In this document: in pieces, positions 1 through 9,750 of the stretch
Position numbering within the stretch: the first letter of the stretch is position 1
How the letters are laid out: every line of letters begins with the position of its first letter
Assembly (NCBI RefSeq): GCF_001894865.1
Contig: NZ_BCXA01000044.1
Span: 1-59,643 of the forward strand
Direction of reading: 5' to 3'
From: Rhodococcus maanshanensis NBRC 100610
GTDB taxonomy: Bacteria > Actinomycetota > Actinomycetes > Mycobacteriales > Mycobacteriaceae
Length of the DNA: 59,643 bases
Made by a program: the position numbers and the translations under genes
The notes under the pieces: generated by a model
What the model saw: only the letters and a program-made list of their open reading frames with translations
The model's database searches: none
What the model was told of the DNA's origin: nothing

Positions 1-254
1 GCGCCCACCCAGAAGTGGCCGCCAGCGCCCTTGGGCCGGATGGCCACGCCCCACGCGTTGACCATCGACGAGATGGTGAAGGGCGCGGCGTACAGGTCGC
101 CGGTCGCGGCCAGGTTCGACTGCGCATAGCGATTGCCCGGCAGCGCCTCGGGCGAGTCACCTGTCGTCGGCGAGGAACACGCGGAGGTGACCGCGAGCAC
201 CGTGCCGAGCGCCACCACCCAGGTCGATCCGGTCTGCTTTCCTCGCATCGCCAT
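1..254 (-). CDS. Secreted lipoprotein, TIGR03118-like, 3' part outside the window
   Basis: This minus-strand gene starts inside the window and runs off its left edge, so only about 84 N-terminal residues are visible. Residues 10-26 form a hydrophobic signal sequence ending in the lipobox VTSAC, with Cys26 as the likely lipidated residue. After a Ser/Thr-rich spacer comes NRYAQSNLAATGD, then a segment containing NAWGVAIRP and GGHFWVG. As I recall the family, this NPWGI...FWV pattern is typical of TIGR03118 proteins, which look like secreted beta-propellers of unknown function. The ATG at 254 is chosen because GAGAGGG lies about eight bases upstream and the signal peptide follows directly. Exported lipoprotein is well supported; the family name is from pattern memory. 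Confidence 0.68.
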   Translation of the reverse strand, partial: MAMRGKQTGSTWVVALGTVLAVTSACSSPTTGDSPEALPGNRYAQSNLAATGDLYAAPFTISSMVNAWGVAIRPKGAGGHFWVG

Positions 255-792
255 CACGCTGCCCTCTCGGATCGCCGGACGGCGGGGTGAAACCCGGCCG
301 TGCCTCGGCACCGACAGGGCGATCCGTTTCGAGTCAGGGGCGGCGTCACGGGCGGGGGGAGCGGTAATGAGCCTTGCCTCACTTCGGGCCGGTGTCAATC
401 GATGTCACGCTGCGCTCGCGAATTGGTCGAATGTCCAAAATAAGGGCATCGTCGATTTCGTCTCGATGTGGTCGCTTGTTCAATTATGGTTGGGCAGTTG
501 TTCGCTTGGCTAATGTTATTTGGCGCATCCAGATTTCTCATTTAACTGTGACCTGAAGAATGCGGTACCGATCTTTACTGTTACCTCAAAAACCGGTATT
601 CACCTGGTTGTATGTAATGCTCCCGCTCAGTGGAATGGGTTCCGGATCCTGGGTCGGGCGTCATTAATCTCGGCGGTGAGCACGCGCTGTTTCATTGGGG
701 GCCGGTTAATAACGTGCTGTCGATGTACGGAATTATCGCGCGTGATTTCCTGCTTGCGATCGCGCATCATGAATTCATCTCCAGGAGGATCA
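255..792. other. AT-rich intergenic region upstream of the PHA genes
   Basis: About 540 bp lie between the divergent lipoprotein and maoC. From about 420 to 780 the DNA is visibly richer in A and T than anything nearby, with runs such as CTAATGTTATTTGG and GGTTAATAACG. One plus-strand frame is open from 520 into maoC, but its composition and predicted peptide are unlike the neighbouring proteins, so I do not call a gene. The stretch probably carries the maoC-phaC promoter, and AT-rich islands like this are typical targets of the xenogeneic silencer Lsr2 (inference). No convincing hairpin or RNA was seen. Confidence 0.5.
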
Positions 793-1272
793 ATGGCGTC
801 TGCCACCACCACCCGCACGGTCACGATGGGTGAGCTGCCCGGGCTGGCCGGCACCCGGCTCGGGTCGTCGGCCACCGTCGAGATCCCGCAGGATCGAATC
901 GACAAGTTCGCCGAGGCGACGGGTGACAATCAGTGGATCCACATCGACCCCGAGCGGGCCAAGGACGGCCCCTTCGGGACGACGATCGCGCACGGGTACC
1001 TGACGTTGTCGCTGGCGGTCGAGCTGTTCTGGGGCATCCTCGAGGTCACCGATTGCGAGCAGGTCCTCAACTACGGACTCAACAAGGTCCGGTTCCCCGC
1101 GCCGGTGCCCGTCGGCTCGCGGATCGGCGCGACCGCCGAATTCCTGACCGTGGAGCCGTGTGACGGGGGCTACCAGCTCACGGTGCGACTGACGTTCGAG
1201 GCGGACGGGGTCCCGCGGCCGGTGTGCGTCGCCGAGATGCTGCTGCGGTACTACGGAGGCATCGATGCTTGA
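793..1272 (+). CDS. MaoC-family enoyl-CoA hydratase (PhaJ-type)
   Basis: A 159-residue hot-dog-fold hydratase. The signature is clear at residues 36-68: ATGDNQWIHID, then GPFGTTIAHGYLTLSL, the hydratase-2 motif with the catalytic Asp and His. Family enzymes hydrate trans-2-enoyl-CoA to (R)-3-hydroxyacyl-CoA. Directly upstream of a PHA synthase this suggests a PhaJ role, feeding beta-oxidation intermediates into polymer. The ATG at 793 has a strong AGGAGG at 783-788, which decides the start although the frame stays open upstream. The stop overlaps the phaC start by eight bases, so the two are translationally coupled. Substrate chain length cannot be read from the sequence. Confidence 0.88.
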   Translation: MASATTTRTVTMGELPGLAGTRLGSSATVEIPQDRIDKFAEATGDNQWIHIDPERAKDGPFGTTIAHGYLTLSLAVELFWGILEVTDCEQVLNYGLNKVRFPAPVPVGSRIGATAEFLTVEPCDGGYQLTVRLTFEADGVPRPVCVAEMLLRYYGGIDA

Positions 1273-2956
1273 GCGACTTCCGAATTCCCTTGCGGCCAGG
1301 CTGGATCCGCTGGGCTGGTCGGGTGCGACGGCCGCAGTGGCCGGGCGTGCGGTGCGGAACCCGGCAGGCGTCGCCGCGGCCACCGGTCGGTGGGCGTCTC
1401 GGATGGCCCGGATCCCGGTGGCGTCGGCCCAGGTCATGGCGGAGCGCGAGGTGACCCCGCCGATGCCACTCGACCCGCGGGACAGGCGGTTCGACAGCGC
1501 CGCGTGGCACGACAACCCGGCCTTCTTCGCGCTGCGGCAGTCGTACCTCGCCACGTCGGCCTACCTCGACGATCTCGTCGACGCCGGGGCGGGTGACCCG
1601 CTCGAGGACGGCAAGGCGCGCAAGCTCGCCCATCTGCTCGTCGACCTCTGCGCACCCACGAACATCCCGGTCACCAACCCGGCCGTCCTCGTCCGGGCGT
1701 TCGAGACCGGGGGAGCGAGCGTGGTGCGCGGGTCCAGGCTCGCCGCCCAGGACCTGCTCCGCCGCGGCGGGCGTCCGTTGAAGGTGGACCGGGACGCGTT
1801 CGTGCTCGGAGCCGATCTCGCGGCGACGCCGGGCAAGGTGGTCTTCCGCAACGATCTGATCGAGCTCATCCAGTACGAGCCGCGCACCGCCGAGGTCCAC
1901 GAAACGCCCGTCCTGATCAACCCCCCGTGGATCAACAAGTACTACGTCGCGGACCTCGCTCCCGGGCGCAGCTTCGTCGAATGGGCGCTGGGACAGGGAC
2001 GATCGGTGTTCGCGATCTCGTACCGCAACCCGGACGAGTCGATGCGCGACGCGACGTTCGAGGACTATCTGCAGTGCGGCCCTCGGGCGGCCGTCGACGC
2101 CGTCGCCGAGATCTGCGGGTCCGACCGCGTCGACCTGGTCGCGATCTGCGCGGGTGGGGCGCTCGCCACGATGCTGGCGGCCTATCTCGCGGCGGGTGGG
2201 GAGGGCCGAATCGGCACGCTCACGCTGATCAACACCCTGCTCGACTACAGCGAACCGGGCGAGATGGGGTTCATGACCGATCCGGAGACGCTGGAGCGGG
2301 TCGAGATCCGCACAGGCGCGACCGGGTTCCTGGCCGGCCAGGACCTGGGCGACACCTTCGACCTCCTTCGGGCCAACGACCTGATCTTCAACTACTGGGT
2401 CAGCCGGTGGATGCAGGGTGAGCGACCTGATGCCTTCGACATCCTGGCGTGGAACGAGGACTCCATTCGGATCCCGGGTGCCATGCACTGTGACTACCTG
2501 CGGACGCTGTACCGCGACAACCAGCTGGCCAAGGGGGAGCTCGAGATGGGCGGCCGCACCCTTTCCCTGGGCGCCGTTGGCTGCGACACGTATGTGGTGG
2601 GCGCGATCAACGACCACATCGTGCCGTGGGAATCGTCCTACGCGACAGTCGGGTTGATGGGTGGCGAGGTGCGCTTCGCGCTGTCGAACGGTGGGCACAT
2701 CGCGGGCATCGTGAACCCGCCGGGCGACCGCAGCTGGCACGAGGTGGTCGGCGGGCCCGGAGCCGACGAGCATCCGGTGCTGCCGGCCGACGCCGCCGCG
2801 TGGCGGGATGCGGCCGAGCGTCATCGAGGTTCCTGGTGGGAGGACTGGGCCTCGTGGTCCTCCGTCCGGGCCGGCGCCATGCGGAAGCCGCCGCGGATGG
2901 GGAGCGAACATCATCCTGTCCTCGGTGAGGCGCCGGGCACCTACGTCCGCGAATGA
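1265..2956 (+). CDS. phaC: Polyhydroxyalkanoate synthase
   Basis: A 563-residue PHA synthase of the alpha/beta-hydrolase fold, which polymerises (R)-3-hydroxyacyl-CoA into storage polyester at the granule surface. The length fits a single-subunit (class I or II) enzyme. The lipase-like box reads AICAGG with nucleophile Cys295; the usual first Gly of GxCxGG is Ala here. Asp450 in INDHIVPW and His478 in NGGHIAG complete the triad. The VLINPPWINKYYVADL segment at about 216-231 is typical of the family. The ATG overlaps the end of maoC (ATGCTTGA). The phasin 97 bp downstream supports the assignment. Confidence 0.94.
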   Translation: MLERLPNSLAARLDPLGWSGATAAVAGRAVRNPAGVAAATGRWASRMARIPVASAQVMAEREVTPPMPLDPRDRRFDSAAWHDNPAFFALRQSYLATSAYLDDLVDAGAGDPLEDGKARKLAHLLVDLCAPTNIPVTNPAVLVRAFETGGASVVRGSRLAAQDLLRRGGRPLKVDRDAFVLGADLAATPGKVVFRNDLIELIQYEPRTAEVHETPVLINPPWINKYYVADLAPGRSFVEWALGQGRSVFAISYRNPDESMRDATFEDYLQCGPRAAVDAVAEICGSDRVDLVAICAGGALATMLAAYLAAGGEGRIGTLTLINTLLDYSEPGEMGFMTDPETLERVEIRTGATGFLAGQDLGDTFDLLRANDLIFNYWVSRWMQGERPDAFDILAWNEDSIRIPGAMHCDYLRTLYRDNQLAKGELEMGGRTLSLGAVGCDTYVVGAINDHIVPWESSYATVGLMGGEVRFALSNGGHIAGIVNPPGDRSWHEVVGGPGADEHPVLPADAAAWRDAAERHRGSWWEDWASWSSVRAGAMRKPPRMGSEHHPVLGEAPGTYVRE

Positions 2957-2989
2957 GGGTCCGGTGCCCCGAGACAGCACCCGGCCCAC

Positions 2990-3026
2990 GATTGTTAGCA
3001 GTCATTCTGCTAATCTGCTAACAATC
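2990..3026. promoter_or_regulatory. Palindromic operator upstream of the phasin gene
   Basis: Two nested inverted repeats lie 26 bp before the phasin start. GATTGTTAGCAG (2990-3001) is matched perfectly by CTGCTAACAATC (3015-3026). Inside, TTAGCAG (2995-3001) is also mirrored by CTGCTAA (3007-3013) with a 5-bp spacer. CTGCTAA thus occurs twice in direct orientation. The layout suits a dimeric repressor of the TetR or PhaR kind; the cognate protein is not identified. It could also act as a hairpin after phaC, but there is no T-tract on the plus strand. Confidence 0.6.
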
Positions 3027-3052
3027 CACCGATTCGACACCAGGAGACGAAA

Positions 3053-5345
<2,293 letters not shown>

Positions 5346-5356
5346 GACCCGCGGCC

Positions 5357-5392
5357 CGGGCGCATCAGCCGACGAAGAGGCCGATGCGCCCG
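5357..5392. terminator. Bidirectional hairpin between purA and the tyrosinase
   Basis: CGGGCGCATC (5357-5366) and GATGCGCCCG (5383-5392) are perfect complements with a 16-base loop. The hairpin overlaps the last codons of the convergent tyrosinase gene and can serve both strands. Confidence 0.55.
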
Positions 5393-7038
5393 ATCCGTAG
5401 CGGCAGAGTGGTTTTCGTGGGGAGGCCGGACTCCACGGCGCCGGCGTGCGCCCTCGTGGTGGGGTGCACCGGCTGAACCGTCACCGTCAACGCCGCCGGA
5501 TCCCATCGGTAGGCGGACGCGAGCGCCTGCACCAGGGCGGTGATGTCGAAGGTGAAGCCGAGCCGCCCGTCGGCGTCAACGCCGAACAGCGAGAAGGTCC
5601 CGGCGAGGTGATGCTCGGGCTTGCCGTCGACCTCGGCGTCGGGCAGGTTCATGTACACGTGGTAGACGCACCCCGGGTTCCGCTGTGCCGCAAGGCCGTC
5701 GACCGTCAGCAGCACCGCACCGAAGCCGGCAGCGGCCGCGGTGTCCGGGGCGTGCTCGACGACAGGGCGGCAGCTCGGCGAGACCTCGAGCCCGACTGTG
5801 GTCCGTCCGGTCAGCTCGGTGGGTCCAGGAGACGACGCGACCAGCGTGGGATTCGGCGCGACCGGGACCACCCGCTGCGGCCGGACGGGGAGCTGGGCCT
5901 GGTCGTCGTAGCGGTATCCGAGGCGATCGACGTGATCGAGCACGTCGCGGACCGGGCAGTTCACGGGTCGGCCCTCGGCGTCGTAGAACCGGAACTCGGC
6001 GTCGAGCCAATCCCCATCGGTCGGGTTCGCGTGACGCTCGAGCCACTGCACCCACAGCCGGTCGAGATTCGCGTGGTGCAGCCAGAAGATCGGGTCGCGC
6101 GCGGCGGAGTGGGCATTGCTCATCAGCGCGCCGAGTTCGTCGCCCGGATCACCGCCGATGGCCGCGTGCACCGCGCCGTGCGGGATGTTCTCCAGCTGCC
6201 CGGAGAACCCGGTGCGCATGGCGCCGGAGAACGACGGCTGCCACATGGCGGTGAACGAGGACGTGATGGTGGGGCTCAACGGATCCCCCGCCATGAGGGC
6301 GGCATTGCGCAGCGGGGCGGAGAGCGCCAGTGGATTGGGTGAGCCGTCCGGGAGGTCGAGCCCGGTGTCGCGGAACGGGTAGGGGAGCGTGCTCTGTGGC
6401 TCCGGGTTGCCGTAGTTCCAGTAGGGCAGCGCGAAATCGGCGGGCCCGCCGTTGTCGATGACGGTCGCACGCAGGATCTGCTCGAAGAAGTACAGGTACA
6501 TCCGGTGCCACGGGAGGAAGAACCGGTTGCCGTCGTGGCTGTGGTCGGCATCGGCGAAGGTGGCGCGGTAGGCGCCGTACAGGTTCGCCTGGAAGTCCCA
6601 GCTGGTCGGGTCGTCGGCCGGGCGTGCCTGCATGGTGCGAACGGCCTGGGCGTAGGCGAGCAGGGTGTGGTCCCAGCCGCGGCCGGTGCTCAGCCGCCAC
6701 ACGTTGCGCCTGACCCGTTCCGCCGACCGGGCAGGCGGGTTCTCGGCGATGGCCTGCACCTGGTCGAGCCCGAGCACCGTCCGCGATCCGAGCTCGCCGG
6801 TCGCCGCTGCGGTCCCCAGCTCGCTGAGCTGGAACCGGCGCACCGCCGCCGCGGTCTCGCTGCCGTAGGTCTTGTCGATGCCGTGTACGGGCAGGCTGGT
6901 CGGGTCCCATGAGAGCAGGGCTGTCTGGACCTTTCCCACCGCATCGCCTGCGTCGTTCCTGGTCCGCGACATGGTGTCGAGGCCCGCGGCGATGGCGGCG
7001 AGCACGCCATCCCCCTGGAACAGTGCGGAAACGATCAT
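5365..7038 (-). CDS. Tyrosinase / polyphenol oxidase with N-terminal peptidoglycan-binding-like domain
   Basis: A 557-residue type-3 copper protein. Residues about 30-92 resemble a PG_binding_1 domain (GDAVGKVQTALLSW, then YGSETAAAVRRFQ). The tyrosinase core spans about 110-345. CuA has the HSHDGNRFFLPWHRMYLYFF block with His166, His168 and His178. CuB has NIPHGAVHAAIGG (His287, His291) and DPIFWLHHANLDRLWVQW (His321/322). A C-terminal beta domain of about 190 residues recalls plant polyphenol oxidases. Family enzymes oxidise phenols to quinones. No export signal is visible, which is odd beside a wall-binding domain; Tat export would need a partner caddie protein, and none is adjacent. Confidence 0.88.
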   Translation of the reverse strand: MIVSALFQGDGVLAAIAAGLDTMSRTRNDAGDAVGKVQTALLSWDPTSLPVHGIDKTYGSETAAAVRRFQLSELGTAAATGELGSRTVLGLDQVQAIAENPPARSAERVRRNVWRLSTGRGWDHTLLAYAQAVRTMQARPADDPTSWDFQANLYGAYRATFADADHSHDGNRFFLPWHRMYLYFFEQILRATVIDNGGPADFALPYWNYGNPEPQSTLPYPFRDTGLDLPDGSPNPLALSAPLRNAALMAGDPLSPTITSSFTAMWQPSFSGAMRTGFSGQLENIPHGAVHAAIGGDPGDELGALMSNAHSAARDPIFWLHHANLDRLWVQWLERHANPTDGDWLDAEFRFYDAEGRPVNCPVRDVLDHVDRLGYRYDDQAQLPVRPQRVVPVAPNPTLVASSPGPTELTGRTTVGLEVSPSCRPVVEHAPDTAAAAGFGAVLLTVDGLAAQRNPGCVYHVYMNLPDAEVDGKPEHHLAGTFSLFGVDADGRLGFTFDITALVQALASAYRWDPAALTVTVQPVHPTTRAHAGAVESGLPTKTTLPLRIGRIGLFVG

Positions 7039-7116
7039 TGAGCGGGCCCCCCGGGACGTTCGGACATCGAAACTGACTCGATCCTGATTCTTCGACGGAT
7101 CGTCCCCGTAGTCGCG

Positions 7117-7130
7117 GGTAGTGCACTACC
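7117..7130. promoter_or_regulatory. 14-bp perfect palindrome upstream of the tyrosinase
   Basis: GGTAGTGCACTACC is fully self-complementary and lies 79 bp before the tyrosinase start, in the spacer shared with the downstream end of the next gene. It is a candidate operator; no regulator gene is adjacent. Confidence 0.4.
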
Positions 7131-7247
7131 TGTTCCGCGCGATCCTGCGCGAGTACCCGCCCGGTGTCGATCAGGGTCGCCGCATGAATCGAAGTGGCTG
7201 GGTGGGTGCCCGGCCTGATGGTGTTCGGCGCCCCGTAGTGGCCCAGT

Positions 7248-7814
7248 TCAGAACAGTGTCGGCTCGTCGAAGCCGGGAGCGCGCTCGATCGTCAGCAGCG
7301 CGCGCTTGGTGACCGCGCCCCCGTGTGCGGAGAAGCCGCCGGTCTTCCCGCCCGCGGCCAGCACCCGGTGGCAGGGGACCAGGATCGGAATCGGGTTGCG
7401 CCCCAATGCCTGACCGACGGCCTGGGCGGCGTCGGGGCTGCCGATCCTGGCGGCGACCTCACCGTAGGTGAGCGTCGCGCCCGGCTCGATCGCCCGGGTC
7501 ACCGCGTAGACCCTGCGGTCGAAGTCCGGGATCGCGCGCAGGTCGAGCTGCACGTCGGTGAGGGGATCGGGTACACCCGCCAGCAGGGAGAGGGCCCCGT
7601 CGATCGCGCGTCGGGCCGCCGGGCTCGAGTCCGGATCCCCCTCGGTGGCATCGGGGAAGAGCTGCGCGTTCCGTTCGCGGGTCAGTTCGTCCGAGCCCTC
7701 GGGTAGCTGGAAGCCCACGATCCCCTGCTCGCCCCACACCACCGCGCACCGGCCGACCGGGGTGTCGAAGAGGGCGAATTCGAGTGAGCGCACGGGTCCA
7801 GTATGCGTCAGCAT
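7248..7814 (-). CDS. ogt: Methylated-DNA--[protein]-cysteine S-methyltransferase
   Basis: A 188-residue DNA repair protein that transfers alkyl groups from O6-alkylguanine to itself in one irreversible step. The acceptor is Cys148 in ILVPCHRV. The preceding ALGRNPIP and upstream TYGEVAARIGSPDAAQAVG (helix-turn-helix) are diagnostic of the C-terminal domain. The N-terminal domain begins at about residue 10 with LEFALFDTPVG. The ATG at 7814 lacks a good ribosome binding site; a GTG seven codons in (7793) is an alternative. A perfect 17-bp inverted repeat lies just upstream. Confidence 0.95.
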   Translation of the reverse strand: MLTHTGPVRSLEFALFDTPVGRCAVVWGEQGIVGFQLPEGSDELTRERNAQLFPDATEGDPDSSPAARRAIDGALSLLAGVPDPLTDVQLDLRAIPDFDRRVYAVTRAIEPGATLTYGEVAARIGSPDAAQAVGQALGRNPIPILVPCHRVLAAGGKTGGFSAHGGAVTKRALLTIERAPGFDEPTLF

Positions 7815-7840
7815 TGCCCGTGTTCGACGGGTTCCACCGG

Positions 7841-7878
7841 GGCAACCAGTCCAGTTGGGGGCAACTGGACTGGTTGCC
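7841..7878. repeat. Perfect 17-bp inverted repeat between two minus-strand genes
   Basis: GGCAACCAGTCCAGTTG (7841-7857) and CAACTGGACTGGTTGCC (7862-7878) are exact complements around a GGGG loop. The hairpin starts eight bases after the stop of the small membrane protein and ends 27 bases before ogt. It could terminate transcription without a U-tract. Its CAACTGG and ACTGGAC words recur in the promoter of the MocR gene at 8138-8178, so it could also be a regulator site. Confidence 0.65.
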
Positions 7879-7886
7879 GTGGGCGG

Positions 7887-8120
7887 TCAGTGGTGCGGCG
7901 CGCCCTTGCCCGTCAGGACGGCCTCGTGCCGCGACTGCACGGCCTGCAGGTCGCGGTGGGCGCGCGCCGCGTCGCGCTCCTCCGGCAGGAGTCCGGCCAG
8001 CGGTGCGGCGGGGCGGAACTGGTCGAGGTGGAAGATTCGGTTGCCGTTCGACCGACGCGCCGCGACGAACAGGCCCGCGGAGCCGAGGGCCAGGACGGTG
8101 AGGATCAGTGCTGCGAACAT
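7887..8120 (-). CDS. Small membrane-anchored protein, unknown function
   Basis: A 77-residue protein, not recognised. Residues 1-21 (MFAALILTVLALGSAGLFVAA) form one transmembrane helix and the rest is a charged cytoplasmic tail with Arg, His and Glu-rich helices. The start ATG at 8120 is preceded by GGGG. It is divergent from a MocR-type regulator, with 99 bp between, and MocR proteins often control a divergent membrane gene. Coding reality is supported by typical codon bias and the clean helix. Confidence 0.6.
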   Translation of the reverse strand: MFAALILTVLALGSAGLFVAARRSNGNRIFHLDQFRPAAPLAGLLPEERDAARAHRDLQAVQSRHEAVLTGKGAPHH

Positions 8121-8137
8121 GTCCCCATCGTGCGCCC

Positions 8138-8178
8138 AACTGGTATTGCAATAAACATCCACTTTGCGAATACTGGAC
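8138..8178. promoter_or_regulatory. Candidate MocR binding region
   Basis: GTATTGCAA (8143-8151) is mirrored by TTGCGAATAC (8164-8173) with one extra base in the second arm. CAACTGG (8138-8144) and ACTGGAC (8172-8178) flank it. It lies between the divergent small membrane gene and the regulator, the usual place for MocR autoregulation. Confidence 0.4.
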
Positions 8179-8219
8179 CGCATGACTGTGAAAGAGTCGA
8201 GTCCGCGGGGCCTGGCCCG

Positions 8220-9713
8220 ATGAGGGTGATCGGCGCGACCACGCTGGCGCGCGACCTCGGGCAGTGGGACCCCAAGAAGGCGCACGACGATGACCGGGAC
8301 GGCAGGCGGCGGATCGCCAGGCCGGCCTACCGGGCGCTCGCGGACAGCGTGCGACTGCTGGTGGCGGACGGGCGGATCCCACTCGGGGTGGCGCTGCCGA
8401 GCGAACGAGACCTGGCCGCCGTCCTCGAGCTGAGTCGGACGACCATCACCTCCGCGTACGCGGTGCTGCGCGACGAGGGGTATCTGGTCAGCAGGCAGGG
8501 CTCGCGGAGCACGGTTGCGCTGCCCGAACTCGGCTCCTCGGGTGCGGCGTTGCGCGACAAGGGGTTCGGCAGCGGGCACGGCGGACCCGTCGTCGATCTC
8601 ACCTGCGCCGCGATGTCGGCGCCGTCGGAGCCGGTGCAACGGGCGTTCGAGGAGGGGCTCGAGGCGTTGCCCGGATACCTCGGCGGGCACGGTCTGGAAC
8701 CGGTCGGGGTGCCGGTGCTGCGGGAGGCGATCGCCGAGCGATACCGCGCGCGGGGGCTGCCGACATCGCCGGACCAGATCATGGTCACCTCGGGAGCGCA
8801 GCACGCGCTGGTCCTGCTGCTCGGCCTGCTGACCGCGCCGGGGGAACGCGTCCTCATCGATCACCCGACCTATACCAATGCCATCGAGGCGATCAAGCGG
8901 ACCGGTGCGCGCCCGGTGCCGGTCGCGGTCCGGCAGGAGACCAGGGGCTGGGACCTCGACGGCATCCGCAGTACCGCCAGGCAGACCGCGGCCAAGCTGG
9001 CGTACCTGATCCCGGACTTCCACAACCCGACCGGCTTCTGCCTCGACGACGAGGGTCGCGCCGAGCTGGTGGCCATCGCGCGGGACACCCGGATGACGCT
9101 CATCATCGACGAGACGATGGCCGACCTCGGGCTCGACGCCCCGACCCCGACCCCGGTCGCGGCCTTCGCGCGCGGCGCGGGACGGGCGGACGTCGTCACC
9201 ATCGGCTCGACCTCCAAGGCCTTCTGGTCCGGGTTGCGGATCGGCTGGATCCGGGCGGAGCCGTCCCTGATCAGCGCGCTGGTGGCGGCCAGGTCCGCGC
9301 TCGACCTGGGTACCGCGGTGCTCGAACAGCTGGCTGCCGTGTCGATGTTCGAGGCCGCGGATCACGTGCTGCCGGAACGGCGCGAGCAGCTCCGCAGGCA
9401 GCGCGCCGCGTTGCTGGACGCGGTCGCGACCGATCTGCCCGACTGGCGGTGCACGCCGGGCGACGGCGGCATGGCGCTGTGGATGCAGCTGCCAGGCCCG
9501 ATGTCGACCGCGCTCGCCGCCACCTCGCCCTATCACGGCGTGCTGCTCGCGGCCGGTCCGCGTTTCGGCATCGAGGGGGCGTTCGAGCGGTACCTCCGAC
9601 TGCCCTATGCCCGCAGCGAGGACGATCTCCGGACCGCCGTCAGGGGCATCGCCGCCGCGTACCGCGCGCTCGCAGGCGGCACCGAGGTGGACCGTCCGGC
9701 CCTGGTGATCTGA
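8220..9713 (+). CDS. MocR-type regulator (GntR HTH fused to aminotransferase fold)
   Basis: A 497-residue fusion. Residues about 35-100 form a GntR winged helix (YRALADSVRLLVADGRIPLG, PSERDLAAVLELSRTTITSAYAVL). From about 130 to 485 there is a fold-type I aminotransferase domain, with IPDFHNPTGF, a PLP-pocket IIDET and the lysine motif GSTSKAFWSGLRIGW. Such proteins sense PLP or an amino-acid derivative and act as transcription factors, not enzymes. The ATG at 8220 begins the protein; upstream in-frame sequence overlaps the promoter. No pyridoxal synthesis or taurine gene is adjacent, so the ligand is unknown. The divergent membrane gene is the best target candidate. Confidence 0.88.
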   Translation: MRVIGATTLARDLGQWDPKKAHDDDRDGRRRIARPAYRALADSVRLLVADGRIPLGVALPSERDLAAVLELSRTTITSAYAVLRDEGYLVSRQGSRSTVALPELGSSGAALRDKGFGSGHGGPVVDLTCAAMSAPSEPVQRAFEEGLEALPGYLGGHGLEPVGVPVLREAIAERYRARGLPTSPDQIMVTSGAQHALVLLLGLLTAPGERVLIDHPTYTNAIEAIKRTGARPVPVAVRQETRGWDLDGIRSTARQTAAKLAYLIPDFHNPTGFCLDDEGRAELVAIARDTRMTLIIDETMADLGLDAPTPTPVAAFARGAGRADVVTIGSTSKAFWSGLRIGWIRAEPSLISALVAARSALDLGTAVLEQLAAVSMFEAADHVLPERREQLRRQRAALLDAVATDLPDWRCTPGDGGMALWMQLPGPMSTALAATSPYHGVLLAAGPRFGIEGAFERYLRLPYARSEDDLRTAVRGIAAAYRALAGGTEVDRPALVI

Positions 9714-9750
9714 GGTCGACGGATCTAGCGTTGAGCCAACGGAGGTTCCG

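Noticed and set aside
1178-2989. Long open frame antisense to phaC
   Set aside because: High GC gives long antisense frames; its Arg/Pro/Gly-rich translation has no domain, and phaC itself is unmistakable.
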